Shown here: one piece after another, positions 51,058-59,228 of the stretch
How positions within the stretch are numbered: position 1 is the stretch's first letter
How the letters are laid out: each line of letters opens with the position of its first letter
From: CAZYBU01 sp964645775
Lineage (GTDB): Bacteria; Spirochaetota; UBA4802; UBA5550
Assembly (NCBI GenBank): GCA_964645775.1
Contig: CAZYBU010000018.1
Span: 1-62,293 of the forward strand
Reading direction: 5' to 3'
Length of the DNA stretch: 62,293 bases
Made by a program: the position numbers and the translations under genes
Notes under the pieces: model-generated
Databases searched by the model: none
Seen by the model: the letters and a program-made list of their open reading frames with translations, nothing else
Told to the model about the DNA's origin: nothing

Positions 51058-52932
51058 CTACTCTTCGGGTGATGCCGAAAAAGTTGAGAGCCCCGTCTTC
51101 AACAGGGCTGACTCACCGTCAAGGATTGCGTCGCACATGGAGAAGAACGTTGGGAACTCCTTTCCAATATAGAACTGGGCGGAGAGAACGCGCCCGGAAT
51201 AATAGGCGGCCTCAAAGTTGTCGTTGAGGAACTCTTCCCGCTCGGCTCCCTTTTTGTCACCGACCAGCTCTTTCATCTTCGGGGTCGCGATCGTCATGGC
51301 CCAGAGATGCATCCATGCGTAGGTCAGCATGGTCAGCGCCCTCTGGAGAGGAGTTGCGTCAGCGAAAAGATGAAGGAACTTGCCTTCAGCCATCTGCTTT
51401 TTCAGATGCTCGACGGTCTCGTCCATCTTCGCCAGGGCTTTCTCCATGGCATCGACATACCTGTCATCAACCACACCCTTCGCCTTATCTATGGTCTGGC
51501 GAAAATGTTTCTGGTAGACAGAGTAATTATACTGGTTTTCGTTCATGAGAAGTTTTCTCATGGTCAGGTCCATGGCCTGGATACCGTTGGTTCCTTCGTA
51601 AATAGAGAGGATCTTGGAATCCCGGGCATACTGCTCAACAGGATAATCCGATGAGTAGCCGTATCCCCCATAGACCTGAACCGCTTCACCGGTCACTTCC
51701 CATGCCATATCTGTGTTACCCGCCTTGGTAATGGGGATCAGAAAGTCGAGAAGGCCCTGGAATTCTTTTTTATCATCTTCGCTCTCCGCTGTCTCTATCC
51801 TGTCATGGATGTATCCGCAGAAGTAGACCAGGCTCCTCATGGCTTCGACCTTCGATTTCATGCCGAGAAGCATGCGCTTAACGTCAGGATGCTCGATGAT
51901 GGCTACCTTCGTAGCCTCGGGGTTCATCATCTGGGTGACATGAACACCCTGGATACGTGTCTTTGCAAAGGTTGCGGCGTGCATGTAGGCCGCACTGGCT
52001 ACGGCCTGGCCCTGCAGTCCGACATAGAGCCTGGCCTCGTTCATCATCTGGAACATGATACGCATGCCTTTCTTCTCCTGCCCCAGTAATTTACCTGTAC
52101 ATTTCTCCTCGTCACCAAAGGCGAGCATACAGGTAGCGGAACCATTGATTCCCATCTTGTGCTCAATACCTGTGCAGATAACGTCATTTTCATCCTGAAG
52201 ATTGCCGGACGTGTCGAAATTAATCTTGGGAGTCATGAAGATGGATATGCCCTTGGTACCTTCCGGGTCTCCTTCAATACGGGCAAGGACAGGATGAATC
52301 ATGTTCTTATAGTAATTGTTCTCTCCGGATGAAATCCATATCTTGTTTCCGATAATGATAAAGTCCTTCTCTTCTTTTCGCTTTGCCTTTGTGGTCAGGG
52401 CACCGACGTCAGAACCGGCTTCCGCCTCTGTCAGGCACATGGTTCCGCCCCATTCGCCTGAAAGCATCTTCTCAAGAATTACGTCCTTGTCATCACCTTC
52501 GTAAAAATTAATAATCAGGTTAGCTGCCCCTATGGACAAAGCTGGATACATGGAGAAGGCAGTGCTGGCAGCGGTAAAATACTCGGTTACAGCGTTATAC
52601 ATGACCGCCGGCATTCCCATGCCCCCGTATTCCTGGGGTATCATGATGCCGAGAAAACCTGCATCATAGTAAGCGTCCAGCCCTTCAAAATAGGCTTCCG
52701 GGATACGAACTTCCTTCGTGTCCGGATCGTAGGTGACCGGGTTCTTATCTCCTTCAGCGTTGGCAGGATAAACCTTTTCAACAGCGATACTCTCTGCCAG
52801 ATTGAGCACATCTTCGAACATGTCTTTATCGAAATCGCTGTAATGATCATACTTTGTCAGCTTGTCCGTTTCGAGCATCTCAAAAACGACAAATCTGACG
52901 TCCCGGGAATCGACAATGGGATTAACGGCCAT
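51058..52932 (-). CDS. Acyl-CoA dehydrogenase
   Basis: A 624-residue flavoprotein that oxidises acyl-CoA to enoyl-CoA. It has the N-terminal segment IMIPQEYGGMGMPAVMYNAV, the FAD-binding MCLTEAEAGSDVG and WISSGEN, and a C-terminal helical domain with VQVYGGYGYSSDYPVEQYARDSKILSIYEGTNGIQAMDL, where the Glu of YEGTNG is the probable catalytic base. A C-terminal extension of about 150 residues places it in the longer subfamily (DUF5601-type/FadE-like). The ATG at 52932 has AGGAGG upstream. A perfect TTGACA at 52992-52987 on the minus strand could be its -35 box, but I see no good -10. Confidence 0.92.
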   Translation of the reverse strand: MAVNPIVDSRDVRFVVFEMLETDKLTKYDHYSDFDKDMFEDVLNLAESIAVEKVYPANAEGDKNPVTYDPDTKEVRIPEAYFEGLDAYYDAGFLGIMIPQEYGGMGMPAVMYNAVTEYFTAASTAFSMYPALSIGAANLIINFYEGDDKDVILEKMLSGEWGGTMCLTEAEAGSDVGALTTKAKRKEEKDFIIIGNKIWISSGENNYYKNMIHPVLARIEGDPEGTKGISIFMTPKINFDTSGNLQDENDVICTGIEHKMGINGSATCMLAFGDEEKCTGKLLGQEKKGMRIMFQMMNEARLYVGLQGQAVASAAYMHAATFAKTRIQGVHVTQMMNPEATKVAIIEHPDVKRMLLGMKSKVEAMRSLVYFCGYIHDRIETAESEDDKKEFQGLLDFLIPITKAGNTDMAWEVTGEAVQVYGGYGYSSDYPVEQYARDSKILSIYEGTNGIQAMDLTMRKLLMNENQYNYSVYQKHFRQTIDKAKGVVDDRYVDAMEKALAKMDETVEHLKKQMAEGKFLHLFADATPLQRALTMLTYAWMHLWAMTIATPKMKELVGDKKGAEREEFLNDNFEAAYYSGRVLSAQFYIGKEFPTFFSMCDAILDGESALLKTGLSTFSASPEE

Positions 52933-53011
52933 GAGTAACCTCCTCATACAATTATTCCAAACTAACTAAACATATATCCGGACTTTTGTCAATTCCAAAT
53001 CGTACCGAGAT

Positions 53012-53497
53012 TCAGGAAAGATGGGAAAAGGCGTCCTTGAGCTCTTCAAGGACCTGCCGGGGATCATGGACCATGAGCCGGGTACCGGCCATCACTTCAA
53101 GAAACCCAAGTTCATTCTCATAGCGGGGAAGGACCTGCTGGTGGATATGAGCGATACTGGCGCCGCTTCCCCTTCCCAGGTTGTAGCCCAGGTTGAATCC
53201 TGCGGGGGAAAACCGTTCCTCAAGTATGGACAAAGAACCGGTAAGGAGGCGGTGCATGGCCATGATCTCTTCATCGGTCATGTCCCGGTATCGTTCAATG
53301 TGGCGGGAAGGAAAAAGGAGAAGGTGGCCTGGATTAAATGGATAGAGGTTCAGGGTAGCCATGACCAGGTCGTCCCGATAGAGGGTCAGGGCCTCCACAT
53401 CCGGTTCTCTGTCCCGCAGGGCGCAGAGAAGACACCCGGAATAGTTCTTACCCTTCTTTACGTACTTGAGTTTGTCTGGATTAAAAAGATAATCCAT
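53012..53497 (-). CDS. HIT-family nucleotide hydrolase/phosphorylase
   Basis: A 161-residue histidine-triad protein. The triad H117-I-H119-Q-Q is clear in ASIAHIHQQVLP. C22 and C25 (GCLLC) with H66 look like the structural zinc site of the diadenosine-tetraphosphate phosphorylase-like branch. Members split dinucleoside polyphosphates or AMP conjugates. It follows the pentahaem cytochrome gene by six bases, but no functional link is evident. Confidence 0.9.
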   Translation of the reverse strand: MDYLFNPDKLKYVKKGKNYSGCLLCALRDREPDVEALTLYRDDLVMATLNLYPFNPGHLLLFPSRHIERYRDMTDEEIMAMHRLLTGSLSILEERFSPAGFNLGYNLGRGSGASIAHIHQQVLPRYENELGFLEVMAGTRLMVHDPRQVLEELKDAFSHLS

Positions 53498-53503
53498 CGA
53501 TTA

Positions 53504-54382
53504 TCAGAGGTCCTTTCTGTATCGGCGTCTTCTCGTCAGGGTAAGGATGGTATAGACCATCAGGTATAGGCTTATTGCAATACCGAGGGTGAGCATGGCC
53601 CAGTAGAGAATGTCGAGCCTCTGGGCAAGTCGCCGGAGGGTAAGGGACTCACTCCTCAGGTTCTGGATCTCCAGTTGGATGATCTGCTGTGTGGAACGAA
53701 CCTTCTCACGGGAGAAGATATGGACATAGGAATGGAAGAGGCTTCTCGTTCTGTTAAGACGACTGGAGAGATTATCCACGTTTGCGTGTTTACTGTCCAG
53801 GTACTCGATATTCTCCTGTATGGCGTCAATGCTGAACTCGATCATCTTCATAGTCTTCAGCATTTCCCTGGCCCGTTCTTGACCGTGGCAAACGGAACAG
53901 TTTTTATTGTCAATAATATCACTTGATGACTGTTTTACGTCATGGTCACCGTGGCAGGTCACGCAGGAGGGTAATCCGGTCTCAAGCACGGTTTGATAAT
54001 GGGGGCCCTGCTTGAACTCGGAAAGTTCCCGGGCGTGACACCCTCCCCTTCCACAGAAATCGGTAATCTGTTCCTTGCCCGGTTTACCAATAAAACCGTA
54101 TTCTTTGGATTTGGATTTTTCTTCATCAAATATCTCCGGGTTTCCCCCGTGACATCCGTTACAGCTCTGCCCACGGACAGCGTGAACACTCATCATCCAG
54201 TCGAGTACAGGCTGGTTCAACCTCCTCTCAGCCTGGTTTTCATGACACTTTATACAGGCGTCCTGTCCCCTGGTGGCCATGGCCGCGGTAATATTACTCA
54301 CGGATGCATCATTCTGGGCCGACAGGGCCAGGGGCATCGCGAGATAAAGAATGATCAGAGCTTTGCGCAGAGATTGGATCAT
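53504..54382 (-). CDS. Membrane-anchored pentahaem cytochrome c
   Basis: A 292-residue exported protein with five haem-binding motifs: CIKCH 43-47, CNGCH 74-78, the expanded CGRGGCH 110-116 (CX4CH), CVTCH 140-144 and CSVCH 162-166. A signal peptide covers 1-22. Behind the haem part is a helical region (about 175-255) and a membrane segment at 259-282, so it hangs in the periplasm from a C-terminal anchor. It may take electrons from a quinol oxidase or a reductase, but no such gene is adjacent. The ATG at 54382 is preferred over a TTG two codons upstream. Confidence 0.85.
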   Translation of the reverse strand: MIQSLRKALIILYLAMPLALSAQNDASVSNITAAMATRGQDACIKCHENQAERRLNQPVLDWMMSVHAVRGQSCNGCHGGNPEIFDEEKSKSKEYGFIGKPGKEQITDFCGRGGCHARELSEFKQGPHYQTVLETGLPSCVTCHGDHDVKQSSSDIIDNKNCSVCHGQERAREMLKTMKMIEFSIDAIQENIEYLDSKHANVDNLSSRLNRTRSLFHSYVHIFSREKVRSTQQIIQLEIQNLRSESLTLRRLAQRLDILYWAMLTLGIAISLYLMVYTILTLTRRRRYRKDL

Positions 54383-54426
54383 TTGCAAAGGGTCACCTTT
54401 CTACAGTTTTCTACTATACAGTATCG

Positions 54427-54927
54427 TCAGAATATGCCATTTAAAAATGAAAATGTCGGAAATCCATCCCCGATATGATATACGAGCTGCAATATCAACA
54501 CGGTATAGGCTCCGGCAATATAATCATCCAACACTATACCCATCCCTCCCTCCAGGTACTGAGCCTGACGGGCCGGAAAAGGTTTCACGATATCAAATAA
54601 ACGAAAAAGGAGAAATGCCATAAACACAGCGACCCAGTTGAAAGGAACCGCGAAGAGGGCGAGCCAGTAACCTGCCATTTCATCAAGGACAACCTCCCCC
54701 GGGTCTTTTTTTTTAAAAAATTTTTCTCCCCTGCCACAGAGAAGTATTGTCGGCCAGGCAAGGAGAACAACCAGGGCCATGTTTACCCACATAACAGCCG
54801 GTCCCGCGAAATAGTAAATGATCAGATAGACGCCAAGAGCGACAAGGGTCCCGGCCGTGCCCGGCGCTACCGGAGAATAACCGCTGTAAAAACCGGTAAA
54901 GAGTATCTCTTCAATCTTGCTTTTCAT
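54427..54927 (-). CDS. pgpA: Phosphatidylglycerophosphatase A
   Basis: PgpA removes the phosphate from phosphatidylglycerophosphate to give phosphatidylglycerol in the inner membrane. The 166-residue protein has FTGFYSGYSPVAPGTAGTLVA, the metal site KDPGEVVLDEMAGYWLAL and four hydrophobic segments. The ATG at 54927 gives the family length; it overlaps the end of pgsA by 17 bases. Both enzymes of this short pathway are thus encoded together. Confidence 0.93.
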   Translation of the reverse strand: MKSKIEEILFTGFYSGYSPVAPGTAGTLVALGVYLIIYYFAGPAVMWVNMALVVLLAWPTILLCGRGEKFFKKKDPGEVVLDEMAGYWLALFAVPFNWVAVFMAFLLFRLFDIVKPFPARQAQYLEGGMGIVLDDYIAGAYTVLILQLVYHIGDGFPTFSFLNGIF

Positions 54928-55549
54928 CGGACTTCTCCTCAGAAAGGGGGCCGGGCAAAAGGATACGCCCATTTATAATCAGATAATGTAAGCCGGAAAG
55001 AGCGGTAAGGAGGGTGACCACGAAGATCAACCAGTAAGGAGCCACCAGCAGCCATTTATCAGGATGGCTTGAGAGAGTCATGTCGAGGATACCTGAAACC
55101 TTCATCTTTTCCACGGTCGGCCTGTAGATAAAAATCAGGATAACAATACCGATCGATGTCATCTGGAAGGCTGTCTTGATCTTACCGAAACTGGTGGTCT
55201 TCAGGGAAGTCCCTCTCTTCATGGCAAGGTAGCGCATCAGGGTGATAAGAATATCCCTTCCCACAATAACAGCGACCATCCACAGGGGGACAAAAGGATC
55301 CAGGATAACGAGGGCCAGGAGTGTGGCCACCACAAGGACCTTGTCGGCCAGCGGGTCCAGAAACTCACCGAACTCCGTCTCCTGACCCAGTTTGCGGGCG
55401 CTCCACCCGTCTATGAAATCGGTTAAGGAGGCGATAACAAATACGACAAGTGCCCATATTCGGTACTCCACGCTGGGAACAGCCAGGAGGTAGAGGAAAA
55501 CTGGAATCAAAAAGATTCGTGAAAGGGAAAGAATGTTCGGGATATTCAT
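54911..55549 (-). CDS. pgsA: CDP-diacylglycerol-glycerol-3-phosphate phosphatidyltransferase
   Basis: PgsA makes phosphatidylglycerophosphate. The 212-residue integral membrane protein contains the CDP-alcohol phosphotransferase motif, here DFIDGWSARKLGQETEFGEF followed by LDPLADK. It opens MNIPNILSLSRIFLIPVF as usual. It overlaps rimO by four bases (ATGA) and pgpA by 17, so the genes are translationally linked. Confidence 0.94.
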   Translation of the reverse strand: MNIPNILSLSRIFLIPVFLYLLAVPSVEYRIWALVVFVIASLTDFIDGWSARKLGQETEFGEFLDPLADKVLVVATLLALVILDPFVPLWMVAVIVGRDILITLMRYLAMKRGTSLKTTSFGKIKTAFQMTSIGIVILIFIYRPTVEKMKVSGILDMTLSSHPDKWLLVAPYWLIFVVTLLTALSGLHYLIINGRILLPGPLSEEKSDEKQD

Positions 55550-56856
55550 ATATTTACGGGGTCCCTCAGGATTAGTTCTCCGAAGAGATCATGTTCAGTG
55601 GTATCTGTTACCCTTGCTCTTACGATCGACTCTGGCTGTTTTTCTACACCGGTCAAGTAAAAAATACCATCAACTTCGGGCGCCTCTTGGGGAGTTCTTC
55701 CGACCAGGCTCCCATCCTCCAGAACCGATTCCACTAAAACGTCTGTTTCACTTCCTATTCTTTGCCTGAGAAGCTCTTCAGAAATGGACTGCTGTAATGT
55801 CATGACACCCTCTTCTCTGTCCCGGGCCACGTCCGGGTCAACTTTACCCGGGAGTTTCACGGCCCCGGTACCCTCTTCCGGATAATATATGAAACACCCT
55901 ATCCTGTCGAGACGGATCTCTTCAATAAATTCCAGGAGCTCCTGATACTCATCCTCCCCCTCGCCCGGAAAGCCGGTCATGAAGGTGGACCGCAGGGTGA
56001 TACCGGGAATCTCCCTGCGCAGCCTGTGTACAAGGTTCCTGTAAACCTCTCCGCTGCCCCTCCGGTTCATGGCGCGAAGTATGTCACGGTTAACATGCTG
56101 AAAAGGAAGATCGAGATAAGGCACAACTTTCCGCAGCTTAAGGCCCTGGATAATCCTCTCATTCAGATGGTCAGGATGACAATAGAGTATTCGAATCCAT
56201 TGAAGACCCTCCAGTTCCGAAAGGGCATTAAGAAGATCGTAAAGATCACGATCACCATCCCTGTAGAGTGACGTATCCTGAGCTATGATATTCAGCTCCA
56301 GTGCCCCCCGCTTCACAAGGGATTCCGCTTCAGCTACCAGGTCATCAAGAGATCGGTTCACCAGGGGGCCCCTGATCAGGGGGATGGTGCAGTAGGAACA
56401 GTTATTGGAGCACCCCTCTGAGATCTTCAGATAGGCGTAGGGCAGGCCCTCCACCAGGGGAATACGTGAAACGTCATGGCCCCCCTGTACCGGTTCCAGT
56501 CCGAGGGAACGGGCCAGTTCACGGCCGAAAGCGGGTCCCGGTATTCCGCTTACATGTGTGATTTCAGGTATCTGTTCTTCGATTTCTCTCCCATATCGTG
56601 AACCGAGGCAACCCACTACGACAACCTTACGGTCCGGGTTCTCCTCAAGGGCATCGAAGATTTCTTCGAGAGACTCTTCAATGGCAGGTGTTATAAAAGC
56701 GCAGGTATTGATAATCAGGATATGAGCTTCCCGGGTGTCATCCGCTCTACAAAAACCGGCCTGCGTCAGGCTACCATTCATAAACTCGGAATCCACCAGG
56801 TTTTTAGAGCATCCCAGAGAAATAATGGAATAGGTAGTCCGGTCCAAGAACTGCAT
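55546..56856 (-). CDS. rimO: Ribosomal protein S12 methylthiotransferase RimO
   Basis: A 436-residue radical-SAM enzyme that adds a methylthio group to an aspartate of ribosomal protein S12. The N-terminal cluster cysteines are in SLGCSKNLVDSE, NTCAFI and VGCLGSRYG, the radical-SAM site is CSNNCSYCTIP, and a TRAM-like domain closes the chain. The VDSE variant of the first motif and the absence of tRNA-type features favour RimO over MiaB. It lies 15 bases behind the RodZ-like gene. Confidence 0.93.
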   Translation of the reverse strand: MQFLDRTTYSIISLGCSKNLVDSEFMNGSLTQAGFCRADDTREAHILIINTCAFITPAIEESLEEIFDALEENPDRKVVVVGCLGSRYGREIEEQIPEITHVSGIPGPAFGRELARSLGLEPVQGGHDVSRIPLVEGLPYAYLKISEGCSNNCSYCTIPLIRGPLVNRSLDDLVAEAESLVKRGALELNIIAQDTSLYRDGDRDLYDLLNALSELEGLQWIRILYCHPDHLNERIIQGLKLRKVVPYLDLPFQHVNRDILRAMNRRGSGEVYRNLVHRLRREIPGITLRSTFMTGFPGEGEDEYQELLEFIEEIRLDRIGCFIYYPEEGTGAVKLPGKVDPDVARDREEGVMTLQQSISEELLRQRIGSETDVLVESVLEDGSLVGRTPQEAPEVDGIFYLTGVEKQPESIVRARVTDTTEHDLFGELILRDPVNI

Positions 56857-56871
56857 CCCGTCGTCAGGGAC

Positions 56872-58026
56872 CTACCAGTCCTTGACCTCAATGTGATATA
56901 CATTGGGACGATTAACGTCCTTCTTCCATGTAATGACCTTGTTGGCGACCTGGCCGGGTCCGCCGAAATCATAGGGCTCGCCGTTTATCCGGGCCTTGAT
57001 GCCCCCGGCGTTACCGATTTTCAACTGAATATACTCACTGGCCTCCCAGCGTTCAACCGTTCCTTTCGGTATAAATCCCCGGCTCTTTAAAACGCCATCA
57101 AGGTATATTTCAATAAAGGATTTTTCGGTAAACTCGGCCACAAAGACGATCTTGAGATTCCGGTTGTTCAGAGCCACAACGCTCGTGCCGTCCCTCTCCT
57201 CTTCAGCCAGCTCTTTCTCGTCAAGTGTGACTTCCTCGTCTTTTTTCAGAGATTCTCCCAGTTTCACCAGGAGTTTGGCCCTGTTCTCTGTCAGGCCCTT
57301 GAGGGTAAAGAAGAGCTCCCGAGGCGAGCCTTCCAGGTCGATACGCCGGGTGTCACCCATGACAAGGGTTTCATTCTCACCATCGGGAAGAAGCTTAATC
57401 ACGACCCGTTCACTCCCGGGTGGGTCGGGCACGATATCCTTGAGGGTAAAGATAACTTCCCTGTTTTCAACCATGAATTGAACAGCCTCCCCTTTATACA
57501 CGAGGACAAAACCGCGATCATTGACCAGTTGAAGGGGGCGGATGGTGCCTATATCATTTTCACTGTTTCTTGCCTGGTATTCTTTCTTGATGGAATCAAT
57601 GGAATCGGAATCCTCCAGGTCCACGCCGGAAGAGATAAATGCCCGGACCGCGAGAAAGGCCACAAGAACCACGGCCGCCACGGCTGTTGAAAGAAGGAGG
57701 ATTCCCCTGTTTCTTCCAAAGAATCCGCTCAGGACCGTACCCGCGCTCTGACGGGTCGGACGGGTGAGCTCCTCAAGGGGAGTTACGCTTTCACCGATCC
57801 TGTACCCTTTATACGCCTGGACTATTTCATCCACGTCGAGCCTGAGAAAATCGGCATATGAGCGGAGGAACCCTATGAGATAGGTTTCGCTGGGGAACCG
57901 GTCAAACTCCTCATCTTCCAGGGCCTCCACGTACATGGGAGTAATATTCGTTTCATCTGCAACGTCTCGAATGGACAACTTCCTGTTTTCCCGGGCTGTC
58001 CTCAGTCTTTCTCCAATACTATCCAC
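56872..58026 (-). CDS. RodZ-like helix-turn-helix membrane protein (DUF4115)
   Basis: A 384-residue protein that resembles RodZ, a partner of MreB in cell-shape control. An N-terminal Xre-type helix-turn-helix (about 1-70, GERLRTARENRKLSIRDVADETNI) is followed by a membrane segment (about 107-130) and a periplasmic part. The last 85 residues are a DUF4115 beta domain (IEIYLDGVLKSRGFIPKGT). Between them lies an extra beta-rich region of about 150 residues (near 155-285) that I cannot assign. The start is a GTG with AGGAG nine bases upstream. It is seven bases behind lolA. Confidence 0.85.
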   Translation of the reverse strand: MDSIGERLRTARENRKLSIRDVADETNITPMYVEALEDEEFDRFPSETYLIGFLRSYADFLRLDVDEIVQAYKGYRIGESVTPLEELTRPTRQSAGTVLSGFFGRNRGILLLSTAVAAVVLVAFLAVRAFISSGVDLEDSDSIDSIKKEYQARNSENDIGTIRPLQLVNDRGFVLVYKGEAVQFMVENREVIFTLKDIVPDPPGSERVVIKLLPDGENETLVMGDTRRIDLEGSPRELFFTLKGLTENRAKLLVKLGESLKKDEEVTLDEKELAEEERDGTSVVALNNRNLKIVFVAEFTEKSFIEIYLDGVLKSRGFIPKGTVERWEASEYIQLKIGNAGGIKARINGEPYDFGGPGQVANKVITWKKDVNRPNVYHIEVKDW

Positions 58027-58033
58027 TCTCTGA

Positions 58034-58738
58034 TTACTCCTCGGAAATCATGGGGTTCTTGATGACCCGCGCCCTGGGGGGGACGTCAAACTTGAAGATC
58101 CCGGAAGGATGCCGAACCTCTGTATTGATATCCGTAAATGATATTACAACATGTTTGCCGGTGGTTGTTTCGCCTTCCGCTTTTTGAATCATGTAGTCAC
58201 TGTTGACCCATAGCTTAAGATGCTTATAGCCACTGCGGCTCTCTTTCTGCTTAAGGTAAAGGGTATAATACGTTTCTCCATTTGCTTCCGTCGGCTGTTT
58301 TTTTGAATCAAAACGGTAGTGGTATTTCGAGAAAAGCCGACGTAACCCGCTTTTCGTGCCGGAACCGAAGAGTCCCTGGTCGCCTGACTTCAGGTCCTGC
58401 TCGGCGACCACATTCATGGATGGGATATAAATCCACATCATGGAGCCATCGGATACAATTCTCTGACCGCTGGGCCGAAAGAACTGAATCAGAAGGCGGT
58501 TCGGAGACTTGTACTTGAGTACACCGGTCTGGTGACGGGTCTTACCCCTTTTTGTGCTGCGGATGGCAAATTTCGCCTGATACGAATCAATTTCACCGAA
58601 ACGTTTCTTAACTTTTTTCACAACATCACTGACTGTTATAAAGTCAAATCGGTACTCCCCATAAAGGAGGGAAGCCGTTATCATGAAAAGACCAAGAATA
58701 ACCGTCAAAGGCAGAATTCTTTTTCGTGGAGGAATCAA
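58034..58738 (-). CDS. lolA: Outer-membrane lipoprotein carrier LolA
   Basis: LolA shuttles lipoproteins across the periplasm. The 234-residue precursor has a signal peptide (1-26), followed by family features such as ITVSDVVKKVKKRFGEIDSYQAKF, LLIQFFRPSGQRIVSDGSMMWIYIP and LWVNSDYMIQKAE. The start is a TTG at 58738 with GGAG eight bases upstream; the first in-frame ATG would cut into the signal peptide. It heads the run lolA-rodZ-rimO-pgsA-pgpA. Confidence 0.88.
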   Translation of the reverse strand: MIPPRKRILPLTVILGLFMITASLLYGEYRFDFITVSDVVKKVKKRFGEIDSYQAKFAIRSTKRGKTRHQTGVLKYKSPNRLLIQFFRPSGQRIVSDGSMMWIYIPSMNVVAEQDLKSGDQGLFGSGTKSGLRRLFSKYHYRFDSKKQPTEANGETYYTLYLKQKESRSGYKHLKLWVNSDYMIQKAEGETTTGKHVVISFTDINTEVRHPSGIFKFDVPPRARVIKNPMISEE

Positions 58739-58925
58739 GGCTTTTACTCCGGAAGCAGCAGTATTCTATAAAACCCGGATAATATACCGGAATTTTTGCC
58801 AGATAAAAGCCGCTGCTGTTAAAAGTCAATCGTAAAAATATGGGCAGATGGGACATAACACTTCCATTTTTTTTATTTTAATTGCTTTACAAAAGTATTA
58901 ATTCTCTTAGCCTTGATAACAGAAT

Positions 58926-58953
58926 TTGTTACACATACCATTTAATATATATT
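58926..58953 (+). promoter_or_regulatory. Promoter-like sequence before the 62-residue gene and the activase gene
   Basis: In an AT-rich stretch of the divergent gap 58739-59008, TTGTTA (58926-58931) is followed after 16 bases by TATATT (58948-58953), about 55 bases before the next start codon. The lolA promoter must lie in the left half of the same gap; TTGACT is present there on the minus strand but lacks a good -10. Confidence 0.4.
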
Positions 58954-59008
58954 TTTATTAATATATTGCGGTTTTGACGCTATCAATACCATTCCGGCAG
59001 GGTGAGCC

Positions 59009-59197
59009 ATGAAATCTATCTATAACAACGCCCATAACCTTCAGGCCATGGGTGCCTACGACTTGAGCCAGGATGAGGCCTTTAACGCCGTTCTGGACGA
59101 ATACGACCTTATGGAATCCCATGTTATCTATTTCTCCGCCGGAGACAACAGAATCAAGGAGATCCTGTTAAAAAAAGAACCGACTTACTCGGTCTGA
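59009..59197 (+). CDS. Small hypothetical protein (62 residues)
   Basis: A short protein with no family I recognise. It is mildly acidic and predicted helical (DLSQDEAFNAVLDEYDLMESHVIYF). GGGTGAG stands just before the ATG, and the gene sits 31 bases ahead of the large activase on the same strand, behind a promoter-like sequence, which argues that it is real. It may be a partner or a leader for that gene. This remains uncertain. Confidence 0.5.
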   Translation: MKSIYNNAHNLQAMGAYDLSQDEAFNAVLDEYDLMESHVIYFSAGDNRIKEILLKKEPTYSV

Positions 59198-59228
59198 TGT
59201 ACAGAGAAATTTCTAACCTGTTATCCTC

